Source: Ignavibacteriales bacterium | Lineage (GTDB): Bacteria > Bacteroidota > Ignavibacteria > Ignavibacteriales > Melioribacteraceae | Assembly (NCBI GenBank): GCA_021740915.1 | Contig: JAIOYW010000007.1 | Span: forward strand, 1 to 64,000 | Direction of reading: 5' to 3' | DNA length: 64,000 bases | Part shown: piece after piece, positions 44,696 through 53,959 of the stretch | Numbering within the stretch: the first letter of the stretch is position 1 | How the letters are laid out: each line of letters opens with the position of its first letter | Position numbers and translations under genes: made by a program | Notes under the pieces: generated by a model | Databases searched by the model: none | Seen by the model: only the letters and a program-made list of their open reading frames with translations | What the model was told of the DNA's origin: nothing

Positions 44696-46786
44696 ATGTT
44701 GACAAAGGATTATCTTAAGAAGTATTTTATTCCGGAAAATTATTTCAATCGTGATCTTAGCTGGTTAGAGTTCAACCGAAAAGTTTTGGAAGAAGCTTTT
44801 AACCCTGACCAACCCCTGCTTGAAAAAATAAAATTCATTTCGATTTTCTTCTCAAATCTTGATGAATTTTACATGATAAGAGTTTCTGGTTTAAAAGAAC
44901 AGGTGGCTGCAAAAGTCTCTGAACCTACACTCGATGGACTTACACCTCTCCAGCAATTAAGACAGATTGAGAAAGAAGTCCATCCAATGGTGGATTCTTT
45001 ATATCGGTATTGGAATGAACATATTTTGTGCGACCTGAAAGAGAATAATATTTTTATTCATGAGATGAGTGATCTCTCGCCTGAAGAAACTGATGCTTTG
45101 AATAAATATTTTAGAAAAGAAATTTATCCGGTTCTTACACCACTCGCCTTTGATCCGGGAAGACCTTTTCCTTATATCTCCAATCTAAGTTTAAGTTTTG
45201 CGATTCTTATCCAAAACAGTAAAAAAGAAAAACACTTTGCGAGAGTAAAAATCCCAAGTATCCTTCCTCGTATAATTCCTATTGACCCTATTCTTGGTGA
45301 ATGCAACACGAACAAGGGCAATGGCTGTTATCGGTTCATATGGCTTGGTGATCTTATCAAATATAATCTCAAATCGCTTTTTCCCGGACTTGAAGTACTT
45401 GAGGCTCACAGATTCCGCATCACCCGCGATACTGACATTGAAATTCAGGAAGACGAGGCGGATGATCTTTTACTAATGATTGAGGAAAATATCAGGCAGA
45501 GAAAATTTGGCTCGGTTGTCCGGCTTGAAATTGAAAAGGATATGCCCGATTTTATGATCGATACCCTGACTGAAAACCTGCTTATTTCAAAAGATGAGGT
45601 TCATATTATTGAAGGCAGGGTTGGCTTAAGCGATGTTATGTCTCTTTATAGCCTCCCGTTATCTCACCTTAAGGATAAACCCTTTATTTCGGCGAGCCCG
45701 CTGACTTTTGAAGAAGACGAGAATTTGTTTTCCCTTATTCGCAAAAAAGATATACTTCTGCACCATCCTTACGATTCATTTCTGCCGGTGATTGATTTTA
45801 TTAAGCAGGCTTCGCGGGACCCCGACGTACTTGCGATTAAGCAGACACTTTACAGAGTGGGAAACAACTCCCCGATTGTAAAAGCGCTGATTGAAGCCGC
45901 TGAATTAAAAAAACAGGTCGCTGTACTTGTTGAGCTCAAAGCCCGTTTTGATGAGGAGAACAACATATACTGGGCACGTGAATTAGAAAAAGCCGGCGTA
46001 CATGTTGTTTACGGTCTCGTTGGTCTGAAAACCCATTCAAAAATGACAATGGTTGTCAGGAAAGAGACAGAAGGCGTGAAGAGATATGTCCATCTGGGAA
46101 CTGGGAATTATAATTCTTCCACTGCCAAAATTTATACTGATCTAGGACTTTTCACGTGTGATCCTGAAATTTGCGATGATGTCTCCGAAGTATTCAATTT
46201 TCTGACAGGCTATTCCGAAAACACAAGTTTCAACAAGTTGTTTGTTTCACCAATAAATACAAGAGAAAATTTTCTGAAACTTATTTCCCGCGAAATTGAT
46301 AATGTTCAAAAGGGTGGAATTGGAAAAATTATTCTAAAGATGAATTCACTTGTCGATCCTACTCTCATCGCAGCTCTATATGAAGCTTCTTTGGCTGGTG
46401 TTAAGATAGATCTGATCATAAGAGGTATTTCCTGTCTTATTCCTCAGAGGGAAGGCTTATCGGAGAATATTAATGTGATCAGCATTGTCGGAAGATTTCT
46501 TGAACACAGCCGGATTTATTACTTCTATAATAACGGAGAAGAAGTCATTTTCCTGAGCAGCGCTGACTTTATGCAGCGTAACCTTGACCGCAGGGTTGAA
46601 ACAACTTTCCCGGTTGAGGATTCCCATCATAAAAAGTATATCAGGAAACATATTCTTGAAATTGCATTGAAAGACAATTCGAAGTCACGGGTTCTTGATT
46701 CGAACGGTAAGTACAAATTTATTCAACGGAAAAAGAATGAAAAGAAGGTTAATCTCCAGGAATACCTGATGGATCTTTCTGACTGA
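44696..46786 (+). CDS. ppk1: polyphosphate kinase 1
   Basis: The 696-residue protein has the PPK1 N-terminal RDLSWLEFNRKVLEEA, the segment FFSNLDEFYMIRV and the FDEENNIYWARELEKAGVHVVYG block. The autophosphorylated His is expected in THSKMTMVVR, and YVHLGTGNYN and VETTFPVED are nearby family motifs. It makes long-chain polyphosphate from ATP. An AAAGG lies before the start. It is a separate gene, after 206 bases of AT-rich DNA. No exopolyphosphatase is next to it. Confidence 0.95.
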   Translation: MLTKDYLKKYFIPENYFNRDLSWLEFNRKVLEEAFNPDQPLLEKIKFISIFFSNLDEFYMIRVSGLKEQVAAKVSEPTLDGLTPLQQLRQIEKEVHPMVDSLYRYWNEHILCDLKENNIFIHEMSDLSPEETDALNKYFRKEIYPVLTPLAFDPGRPFPYISNLSLSFAILIQNSKKEKHFARVKIPSILPRIIPIDPILGECNTNKGNGCYRFIWLGDLIKYNLKSLFPGLEVLEAHRFRITRDTDIEIQEDEADDLLLMIEENIRQRKFGSVVRLEIEKDMPDFMIDTLTENLLISKDEVHIIEGRVGLSDVMSLYSLPLSHLKDKPFISASPLTFEEDENLFSLIRKKDILLHHPYDSFLPVIDFIKQASRDPDVLAIKQTLYRVGNNSPIVKALIEAAELKKQVAVLVELKARFDEENNIYWARELEKAGVHVVYGLVGLKTHSKMTMVVRKETEGVKRYVHLGTGNYNSSTAKIYTDLGLFTCDPEICDDVSEVFNFLTGYSENTSFNKLFVSPINTRENFLKLISREIDNVQKGGIGKIILKMNSLVDPTLIAALYEASLAGVKIDLIIRGISCLIPQREGLSENINVISIVGRFLEHSRIYYFYNNGEEVIFLSSADFMQRNLDRRVETTFPVEDSHHKKYIRKHILEIALKDNSKSRVLDSNGKYKFIQRKKNEKKVNLQEYLMDLSD

Positions 46787-47152
46787 AAATTTATTTCAAT
46801 GAATTGATTTATTCGATAGTTTCGAAATATGGGGTAAAGCATAAATTTGATATGCTTTCCATTTTCTTACTAATCAGCGTGCAATTTATTGACATTAAAT
46901 CATCCGCTAATTTTGTCTCGTTTGGAGTGAATATGTCTCTTGACCCAATATTGCATTTTATCTCAGCGGGGAAGATTTCAAAATTTTGAATAGGATGGCA
47001 GATTAAATTCCGGCTTAAATTTCCGGTATTATCTTGAAGAGCGGTTATTAATTAACAATCCTTCAGAAATTGGTATTAAATATTTTTTCCCTAACTTCAG
47101 AATTATCAGGTGTGTATCTCCTGTCATGAGGCGGGCAATAAATTATTATTAA
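46787..47152. other. 366-bp convergent gap without a gene
   Basis: The ppk1 gene and the small minus-strand lipoprotein gene face each other here. The stretch is AT-rich and has no convincing gene. I see no strong terminator hairpin either. Confidence 0.6.
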
Positions 47153-47572
47153 TTATTCTTTCTTCAATTCAAGTTCAATCTCTTTATTGGCGCTTTTTCC
47201 TGAGAGTTTATCCTCCAACTCAATTACCAATAAATAATTTCCATTCCTAAAAGATTCCCCCAGTTCAACGGAGATATCGATAAGTATCTCGCCTGTGGCT
47301 TCATCAGCTATCTCTGTTATGGATTCCTGCTTAATAATAATATTTTTTTTACTATCGGAATCAGTTAGTATCAATTTATACTCAATTTCACACTTGAAAC
47401 CTTCGTCAGATTTTTGCGATTCAACTCCGCTGACTGAAACAGATCCGCCAAGATCCCAGGCTGGCTCCAAATAAAAGGCATAAAAGGAAGCTTCCTTTAT
47501 ATTCAGCTCTTTTTGTTGTGAAATACAACCCGCAAATAATAAGAGAACTATAATTAATTGTTTTTTAATCAT
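47153..47572 (-). CDS. small lipoprotein of unknown function
   Basis: The 139-residue protein has a signal peptide ending LLLFAGCIS, a standard lipoprotein box. The rest is mostly beta-strand-like, with charged residues and a Lys- and Glu-rich end. A Shine-Dalgarno AGGTC lies seven bases before the start. I do not recognise the family. It follows serC on the minus strand, separated by a strong hairpin, so it may be a distinct transcript. Confidence 0.65.
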   Translation of the reverse strand: MIKKQLIIVLLLFAGCISQQKELNIKEASFYAFYLEPAWDLGGSVSVSGVESQKSDEGFKCEIEYKLILTDSDSKKNIIIKQESITEIADEATGEILIDISVELGESFRNGNYLLVIELEDKLSGKSANKEIELELKKE

Positions 47573-47592
47573 AATGACCTGATTTTATGATA

Positions 47593-47620
47593 TGCTGCCC
47601 CGCAATATTGCGGGGCAGCA
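47593..47620. repeat. perfect 28-bp GC-rich palindrome
   Basis: The sequence tgctgccccgcaat reads the same on the other strand over 28 bases, with no spacer. It lies between serC and the small lipoprotein gene on the minus strand. No T-tract follows on either side, so it is not a classical intrinsic terminator. It is far richer in GC than its surroundings. Confidence 0.8.
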
Positions 47621-47629
47621 ATGTAAGAG

Positions 47630-48718
47630 TCAATTTTTAAGTTTAAAGTCCTGCATAAATTGAACAAGATCGGCAACGCCCTTTTCAGGGAAAGCATTGT
47701 AAATTGATGCTCTGACTCCGCCAACAGAACGGTGACCTTTGAGTCCCGAAAATCCTGCGGCGCTCGCTTCAGCAATAAATTTCTTTTCGAGGTCTTCTGA
47801 AGTCAAACGGAAAGTAACATTCATCAGAGAACGGTCTCCCGGATTTACAACAGTACCGGTATAGTAGCCATTGCTGGCATCTATATAATTATATAGCAGG
47901 TTAGCTTTATTAAGATTCCTTTCATACATTTTATCCAAACCGCCCATATTCAGCAGCCATTTGAAGACGAGTCCCATTATATAGATTATGTATGTGGAAG
48001 GAGTATTGTACATCGAATCATTTTCAAAATGTATTTTGTAATTCAGATAGGTGTGAAGCGAATCGGAACACCTGTCAAGGAGCTCTTTTCTGATGATCAC
48101 AAGAGTACATCCTGCCGGCCCCATATTTTTCTGTGCGCCGGCGTAAATAAGCCCGTATTTGTTAATATCAATTTTCTTATATAAAAAATCAGAAGATGCA
48201 TCACAAATAAGCGGAACATTTCCAACTTCAGGTTCAGTCTTCCACTGAGTACCAAAAATAGTATTGTTTGAAGTATAATGCACATAGGCTGCCTGCGGAT
48301 CAAGTTTAAGATCACTCTGAAGTGGAAGCTGATTGAAATTATTTGTCTCCGTAGTGCCGGCAACATTCACCGTCCCCACCCTCTTTGCCTCTTTTACTGC
48401 CTTCTTCGACCATGCGCCTGTAACAATATAATCTGCTTTATTAGCAGGAGGCATTAGATTGAGCGGCACCATCGAAAACTGAAGTGTCGCTCCACCCTGA
48501 AGAAAAAGTACAGCATAATCATCGCCAATATTAAGAAGAGACCTCAGATCAGCTTCTGCCGTTTTAATTATCTTATCGTAATCTTTTCCCCGGTGGCTCA
48601 TTTCCATGACAGACATACCGGTACCCTGATAGGAGAAAAAATCCTCCTGTGCCTGTAAAAGAACTTCTTCCGGAAGAATTGCCGGACCTGCACTAAAATT
48701 ATAAACACGTTTTTTCAT
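47630..48718 (-). CDS. serC: phosphoserine aminotransferase
   Basis: The 362-residue protein starts at MKKRVYNFSAGPA, with AAAGGAA upstream. RVYNFSAGPAILPE is the family start, and YAGAQKNMGPAG holds the PLP-binding Lys. GLKGHRSVGGVRASIYNAF is the typical C-terminus. It makes 3-phosphoserine from 3-phosphohydroxypyruvate and glutamate in serine synthesis. The gene follows DUF1015 on the same strand by 23 bases, a pairing seen in several other bacteria. Confidence 0.96.
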   Translation of the reverse strand: MKKRVYNFSAGPAILPEEVLLQAQEDFFSYQGTGMSVMEMSHRGKDYDKIIKTAEADLRSLLNIGDDYAVLFLQGGATLQFSMVPLNLMPPANKADYIVTGAWSKKAVKEAKRVGTVNVAGTTETNNFNQLPLQSDLKLDPQAAYVHYTSNNTIFGTQWKTEPEVGNVPLICDASSDFLYKKIDINKYGLIYAGAQKNMGPAGCTLVIIRKELLDRCSDSLHTYLNYKIHFENDSMYNTPSTYIIYIMGLVFKWLLNMGGLDKMYERNLNKANLLYNYIDASNGYYTGTVVNPGDRSLMNVTFRLTSEDLEKKFIAEASAAGFSGLKGHRSVGGVRASIYNAFPEKGVADLVQFMQDFKLKN

Positions 48719-48741
48719 AGGAATTCCTTTAATTATATAAA

Positions 48742-49977
48742 TTAAATTTCGTGAACTAAAAGCCCGTCTCTCAGTTTCGGTTCGAACCATGTGGATTTAG
48801 GAGGCATCACCTCTCCGGCATCCGAAATATTCATTAAGTCATTAAGTGAAACAGGATACATCGAGAAAGCAACTTTAGCTTTTCCGGAATTAACAAGTTT
48901 CTCCAATTCAGATGTACCCCGAATCCCGCCAATAAAATCAATATTTTCATCAGTACGCGGATCCTCAATACCAAGAAGCGGTTTAAGAAGATAGTTTTGA
49001 AGAATACTTACATCCAGGTTTTCACCAAATGTTTCAGAGGGTTTCACATTTTCATTCGGCTTAAGAGAATACCATTTCCCTTCAAGATACATATTAATTT
49101 GCCGTGGGTTTTCAGGGGATGCCTTTTCTGACGAAGTTACTTTAAAATTGGCTTCAGCGCGGATAAGAAACTCTGCTGCTGACATTCCATTAAGATTATA
49201 AACCACTCTGTTATATGACATTATTCTTAACTGGTCAGCAGGGAAAAGGACTCCTATAAAGAAATTGTACTCTTCTTCACCAGTATGAGTAATTGACTGC
49301 TCCTGTATTGCTTTCTGCGCTCTCGACGCACTCGCTGCCCTGTGATGTCCATCAGCGATGTAAAGATTCTGAACTTTACCAATTTCAAAAACAATAATAT
49401 CGCTGTAATCCTCCGGAATGACCCAAAGTGTATGGCGAATACCGTCAACAGACTCGAAATCATAAACCGGTTCATTTTTTTTCTTAGTTTGTTCAACAGC
49501 CATATCTACTTCTGTAACTTTACGATATGTCAGAAAAACAGGACCGGTCTGTGCTCCGGTTGTTATTATATGATTTGTTCTGTCATCTTCTTTAACTTTA
49601 CGCGTTTTTTCATGTTTGAGGATTACATCATTATTATAATCGGCCACTGAAAAAGTAGCTGCAATTCCGTTCTGCTCATGACCATCCATAATCAGACGAT
49701 ATATGTAAAACCGTGGCTTTGGCTCCTGAATCATCGGAGCTGTGGATTTTAGCCTCAGATAATTTGCTTTGGCTTTTTCATAAACTTCGGGAGAATATGG
49801 ATCTACCGGGTGGTCAAATTCTATTTCACTTCTCGTCACACGTAAAAAACTTATCATATTATTTCTTGCAAGTTCGGCGGCTTCTTCTGCATTTACAACG
49901 TCATAGGGTACACTTGCCACGAGACTAGCAACTTCTTCAGATGGACGCACTGCATTGAAAGGTCTAATTATTGCCAT
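48742..49977 (-). CDS. DUF1015 family protein (ParB-like motif)
   Basis: The protein is 411 residues from MAIIRPFNAVRP, with GAGGATG upstream. It has SVPYDVVNAEEA at the N-terminus, KHEKTRK at 121-127 and YIADGHHRAASASR at 206-219. The last resembles the DGHHR-like motif in ParB-fold serine kinases (SbnI and SerK). The family is not fully described. Because it is joined to serC, a role in phosphoserine or serine metabolism is a sensible guess, but this is an inference. The length is typical of the family. Confidence 0.85.
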   Translation of the reverse strand: MAIIRPFNAVRPSEEVASLVASVPYDVVNAEEAAELARNNMISFLRVTRSEIEFDHPVDPYSPEVYEKAKANYLRLKSTAPMIQEPKPRFYIYRLIMDGHEQNGIAATFSVADYNNDVILKHEKTRKVKEDDRTNHIITTGAQTGPVFLTYRKVTEVDMAVEQTKKKNEPVYDFESVDGIRHTLWVIPEDYSDIIVFEIGKVQNLYIADGHHRAASASRAQKAIQEQSITHTGEEEYNFFIGVLFPADQLRIMSYNRVVYNLNGMSAAEFLIRAEANFKVTSSEKASPENPRQINMYLEGKWYSLKPNENVKPSETFGENLDVSILQNYLLKPLLGIEDPRTDENIDFIGGIRGTSELEKLVNSGKAKVAFSMYPVSLNDLMNISDAGEVMPPKSTWFEPKLRDGLLVHEI

Positions 49978-50162
49978 TTCATCCTCAATAAAAATATTTT
50001 TGAAAATTAATATATCAAATTTAGTATTTACCTGATACAAAAACCGTACCTGAATGCTGGAATATTAAAATCAGAAGCCTGATAAATTCTCAAGGCTTTA
50101 ATTTGCGAAGGTAAATAGTTATAATTTGATTAATTTTATAGTCAAAATATTCTTGATAATTA

Positions 50163-51773
50163 ATGAACCGTATTACTTTTTTAATCCTCATCATTTTTTC
50201 CTTGCCGTTAACGGAGATCAGTACCTATGCTCAAACCAATGCAGGGGTTAATATTGAAATTGACGGAAACATAAGTCTGCTCCCGGTTTATTCAAAGAGA
50301 GAAATGAATTATGTTCCTGCTTCAGATTTTGCAAAAAAATTAGGTGCGGGCTATTATTTTAATCCCACAAATGAGAAAGCCGAAATCAAATTCAAAAAAT
50401 TCACCTACAAATTCACCGGAAAAAATCAGTTTGTTATTATTTCGGAAAAGGAAAGAAATAAAGTTCATGTTCTACAAATGCCTGTTTCTGCTTTGCTATA
50501 TCATCAGGATATTTACCTTCCGGTCAATTATATAGCTGAAATATTCAACACATTTCCTGAATTTAGCTTTGATTTTAATTCAGACAATAATACCCTTGCA
50601 GTGAAAACTGTTTCCTCCTCTCCCAGCATATCCGAATCCGAGGAAAAAAAACCGGCAAATGAAATAACCGTTGGCATTCCAAGCATACCAAAGTCATCGA
50701 CATTCGATGTGTTCGGATTAAGGATTGATGAAAAAACGAATGGGACTCTTATAAGAATGAGTTCTAACCGGATGGTGGGCAAGATCAGAAGTTCAATAAA
50801 TAACAATAAATGTTTGGTTTTCCTCCACGGAGTAACTGTTGACCCACAAATTACGAAAAGCGCTAAGCCCGCGGGGTTAGTCAAAAACATCAAAAAAACT
50901 AATATCGGCGGAGGTGTTCAGCTCGAATTCGATTTGCGGGAAGGTTATTCAAATCACGAGGCTTTTCAGGACCCCTCAAGTGGCGAGATAATGATTACCA
51001 TACGAACCCGAATATTCGAGCAGCCGTCGCCTGGAACTGATATTATAAAGGAAAAATGGGTTTTTGATGCAGTCGTAATTGATGCGGGGCATGGCGGAAA
51101 GGATGCCGGGGCGATTGGCATAACCCGGGTGAAAGAAAAGGATGTCAATCTTGCAATCGCGCTAAAACTGGGTGCGCTGATCAATAAAGAGATGCCTGGT
51201 GTAAAGGTAATCTATACACGGGATAACGATGAATTTGTTGAAATTTACAAGAGGGGGAAAATCGCAAATGAGGCAAACGGGAAATTGTTCATTTCAATAC
51301 ATGCTAATTCTGTTCGGAACAAAAAAAGGGATCCCCGTGGTTTTGAAGTTTACCTTTTAAGACCTGGAAGAACTGAAGAGGCAATATCAATAGCCGAATT
51401 TGAAAATAGCGTAATTGCTCTGGAAGAAAATCCTGATATTTACAAGGAATTAACTGATGAGAATTTTATTCTTGTCAGCATGGCTCACTCCTCATACATG
51501 AGATTCTCAGAAAAATTTTCTGATCTATTGAATAGCAAATGGTCTTCAAATATCAAAGAGATTCCCTCACGGGGAGTAAAGCAAGCGGGCTTTTTTGTAC
51601 TTGTTGGCGCCTCAATGCCCGGTGTTCTTATTGAAACAGGTTTTCTGTCTAATCCTGAGGATGAGAAATATATTTCGAGTGCAAAAGGACAAAAAGAAAT
51701 CGCGGCAACAATTTTTCAGTCCTTAAAAGAGTACAAGGATTACTACGACAGGGCGTTTGTTTTTCCTGAATAG
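50163..51773 (+). CDS. N-acetylmuramoyl-L-alanine amidase with AMIN-like N-terminus
   Basis: The 536-residue protein has a signal peptide ending TYAQT. Residues about 30-150 resemble a copper amine oxidase-like N-terminal domain, and 180-285 resemble an AMIN domain that targets amidases to septal peptidoglycan. The Amidase_3 domain from residue 303 has H310 (DAGHGGKD), E325 (VKEKDVN), H380 (SIHANS) and the late IETGFLSNPED glutamate, so all zinc and catalytic residues are present. It cleaves septal peptidoglycan. The gene ends in a terminator-like hairpin. Confidence 0.92.
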   Translation: MNRITFLILIIFSLPLTEISTYAQTNAGVNIEIDGNISLLPVYSKREMNYVPASDFAKKLGAGYYFNPTNEKAEIKFKKFTYKFTGKNQFVIISEKERNKVHVLQMPVSALLYHQDIYLPVNYIAEIFNTFPEFSFDFNSDNNTLAVKTVSSSPSISESEEKKPANEITVGIPSIPKSSTFDVFGLRIDEKTNGTLIRMSSNRMVGKIRSSINNNKCLVFLHGVTVDPQITKSAKPAGLVKNIKKTNIGGGVQLEFDLREGYSNHEAFQDPSSGEIMITIRTRIFEQPSPGTDIIKEKWVFDAVVIDAGHGGKDAGAIGITRVKEKDVNLAIALKLGALINKEMPGVKVIYTRDNDEFVEIYKRGKIANEANGKLFISIHANSVRNKKRDPRGFEVYLLRPGRTEEAISIAEFENSVIALEENPDIYKELTDENFILVSMAHSSYMRFSEKFSDLLNSKWSSNIKEIPSRGVKQAGFFVLVGASMPGVLIETGFLSNPEDEKYISSAKGQKEIAATIFQSLKEYKDYYDRAFVFPE

Positions 51774-51788
51774 GTTCAGGTTTTTTTT
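51765..51788 (+). terminator. intrinsic terminator overlapping the amidase stop codon
   Basis: The stem is CCTGAA (51765-51770) with TTCAGG (51775-51780). The loop is TAGG, in which TAG is the amidase stop codon. Eight Ts follow immediately (51781-51788). The stem is only six bases, so it may leak into the cytochrome gene downstream. Confidence 0.6.
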
Positions 51789-51839
51789 GTAATTTTGTTT
51801 TACATTTTTTTTATTCTTATTATTTCCGAAGGGATCATA

Positions 51840-52262
51840 ATGACCAACGCTCAAAAATGGGTGGCTGCATTTTTACTGCTTTTTGTTATTCTGCTGGTAG
51901 CTGCCAAACTAACCACCTTCAGTGACAATCAACCGGCTGAAGACTATACATACACCGAAACTGATAATCAGGAAACAAATTCACCAGCCGGACTTTCGTT
52001 AATCAACAAGGTAGGCTGCGTGACTTGTCATGGACAAGATCTGAAAGGGACCAAAATGGCTCCAGGACTTTATACTGCTTCAAAATATTGGAACAGAAAC
52101 GATCTGATAAATTATCTGCGACAGCCTTCCTCCTATGATGGTGACGAAAGATTTAATGAATATCGTCAGAAATATCAGAATATTGTTATGCCATCTTACG
52201 GGAACATTGACGTTAAGGATCTTGGCAAAATTGCTGATTATATTTTAAGTCTGGAGGAGTAG
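51840..52262 (+). CDS. monoheme cytochrome c, membrane-anchored
   Basis: The protein is 140 residues from MTNAQKWV, chosen because GAAGGG lies nearby upstream. One N-terminal helix (about 7-23) anchors it, and a CVTCH heme-binding motif lies near residue 60. A late VMPSYG contains the methionine expected as the second ligand. It is a class I cytochrome c, probably facing the periplasm. Because it lies right before the two multiheme genes, it may deliver or take electrons in the same chain. Confidence 0.85.
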   Translation: MTNAQKWVAAFLLLFVILLVAAKLTTFSDNQPAEDYTYTETDNQETNSPAGLSLINKVGCVTCHGQDLKGTKMAPGLYTASKYWNRNDLINYLRQPSSYDGDERFNEYRQKYQNIVMPSYGNIDVKDLGKIADYILSLEE

Positions 52263-52397
52263 AACTGGGTCGTCAAAGACTGAATATTTCGGGTCTTAGC
52301 GAGTATTTGTGATCTTGGTTATCCAAAAATAAAAATTTATTTTAGTACATAAAATAATGTTACACAAATCTGAAATTAGTTATAAGGTAAACAGATA

Positions 52398-53945
52398 ATG
52401 AAGTCTTTTATATCGGTTCTGGCAATGCTGCTTTTTATTCCAGCCCTGACCGGAGCTTTTAATGAACCAGATCAGGCATGTTACAGATGCCATGGTATGC
52501 CTACTCTTTCAATGAAGGACCTTTCCTCGGGTAAAATTCGCAACCTCTCTATTCTACCGAAAGATGCCTCCAATTCAGTGCATAAATTTCTTTACTGCAC
52601 GGATTGTCATTCAGAAGATTTCGCAGAATTTCCCCATCCGAAAGCACTTTATTCCGAAAATATCAGCTGCCTTGATTGTCACGAAGATGATCCTGATACA
52701 AATTTTATTCAGTTTAATAAAGTTTACGAGGCTTTCGGTAAAAGTGTCCATGTTCAAAAATTAGGCGACTCATTCTCATGCTTCGATTGCCACGAAATGC
52801 ACAGTTTCCAGCTTCATGCCCGTGTCAGCAAAGAAGTTCAGGATGCTGTTTTATATGATAATCACACCTGCCTTAATTGTCATGGCAATGAAGATAAGTT
52901 CAACAGCATGACCGACAAGGTTTTTCCCGGACTCGAAGCAACACATTACTTCCTTCCGCATCAGCAGTTGCATTGGAAAAATGTTCGCTGCCTGGATTGT
53001 CATTCAGACCCTGAACAACCCGGCGTTTCCCATCTGATCCTGCCAAAGGAAAAAGCAGTAAAAAATTGCGTTGAATGCCATTCAGCAAATTCGCGTCTTG
53101 CTCAGACTCTGTACAAGTTTCAGTCAACAATTGATAGAAGTGAACAGGGATTCGTAAATGCAGTCATTCTTAACAATAGTTATGTCATAGGTGCCACAAG
53201 AAATTACTATCTCAATTTGCTGAGTTTTGTGATTTTCGGATTAATGCTTTTCGTTCTTGGCATGCATGGGTATTTTTATGCGGGAGCAATCAGAAGGAGA
53301 ACTTCTTCACATTCTCACCCGGCAGGTAAAGAATATTTTTACCCTCTATGGCTGAGACTATGGCATTGGATAAATGCATTACTCTTCATAGCGCTTATTA
53401 TATCGGGACTTACTCTGCAATATGCCCGGGTTGAAGGTGATCCTCTTATCGGTTTCGGTACTGCTATTACAATTCACAATGTATCCGGAATTACCCTCAC
53501 ACTAAACTATCTGCTATTCTTTATCGGAAATATTATTACCGGAAATTATAAACAGTATGTCCCAATTATAAAGGGTATTTTTGAAAGGCTTTTCTTACAG
53601 GCAAAATTCTATGCGATGGGAATATTTAAAAATGAACCCCATCCTTTTGAAACCACTATTAAGAAAAAATTCAACCCCCTGCAGCAAATTACTTACCTTA
53701 ACATTATGTATATACTTTTACCTGTGATCATCATTTCAGGATGGGGACTTCTTTTCCCTGAAACAATTCTGGACGAATTTCTGGGCGCAAACGGATTGTT
53801 TCTAACTGCTTTGGTACATACAGTTACAGGATTTTTTCTCTCATTATTTATGTTCGGTCATATCTATCTGGCAACGACGGGACACACTGTAACCAGCAAC
53901 TTCAAAGCTATGCTTAACGGCTGGCACGAAGTACATCATGATTGA
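52398..53945 (+). CDS. heptaheme cytochrome c fused to a b-type membrane domain
   Basis: The 515-residue protein has a signal peptide and then seven CxxCH motifs within residues about 27-220: CYRCH, CTDCH, CLDCH, CFDCH, CLNCH, CLDCH and CVECH. After a first helix near residue 275, a four-helix b-type domain follows with RLWHWINALLF, IHNVSGITLT, VHTVTGFFLS and GHIYLATTGHT; these histidines could bind two b hemes as in formate-dehydrogenase gamma subunits. It likely passes electrons from quinol to the attached c hemes. AAGG precedes the start. The octaheme gene follows with a short gap. Confidence 0.9.
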   Translation: MKSFISVLAMLLFIPALTGAFNEPDQACYRCHGMPTLSMKDLSSGKIRNLSILPKDASNSVHKFLYCTDCHSEDFAEFPHPKALYSENISCLDCHEDDPDTNFIQFNKVYEAFGKSVHVQKLGDSFSCFDCHEMHSFQLHARVSKEVQDAVLYDNHTCLNCHGNEDKFNSMTDKVFPGLEATHYFLPHQQLHWKNVRCLDCHSDPEQPGVSHLILPKEKAVKNCVECHSANSRLAQTLYKFQSTIDRSEQGFVNAVILNNSYVIGATRNYYLNLLSFVIFGLMLFVLGMHGYFYAGAIRRRTSSHSHPAGKEYFYPLWLRLWHWINALLFIALIISGLTLQYARVEGDPLIGFGTAITIHNVSGITLTLNYLLFFIGNIITGNYKQYVPIIKGIFERLFLQAKFYAMGIFKNEPHPFETTIKKKFNPLQQITYLNIMYILLPVIIISGWGLLFPETILDEFLGANGLFLTALVHTVTGFFLSLFMFGHIYLATTGHTVTSNFKAMLNGWHEVHHD

Positions 53946-53959
53946 CCCAGGAGAATAAT

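Noticed and set aside
46804-46989. A 61-residue plus-strand frame after ppk1
   Set aside because: No ribosome-binding site and no recognisable domain; it looks like random AT-rich reading.
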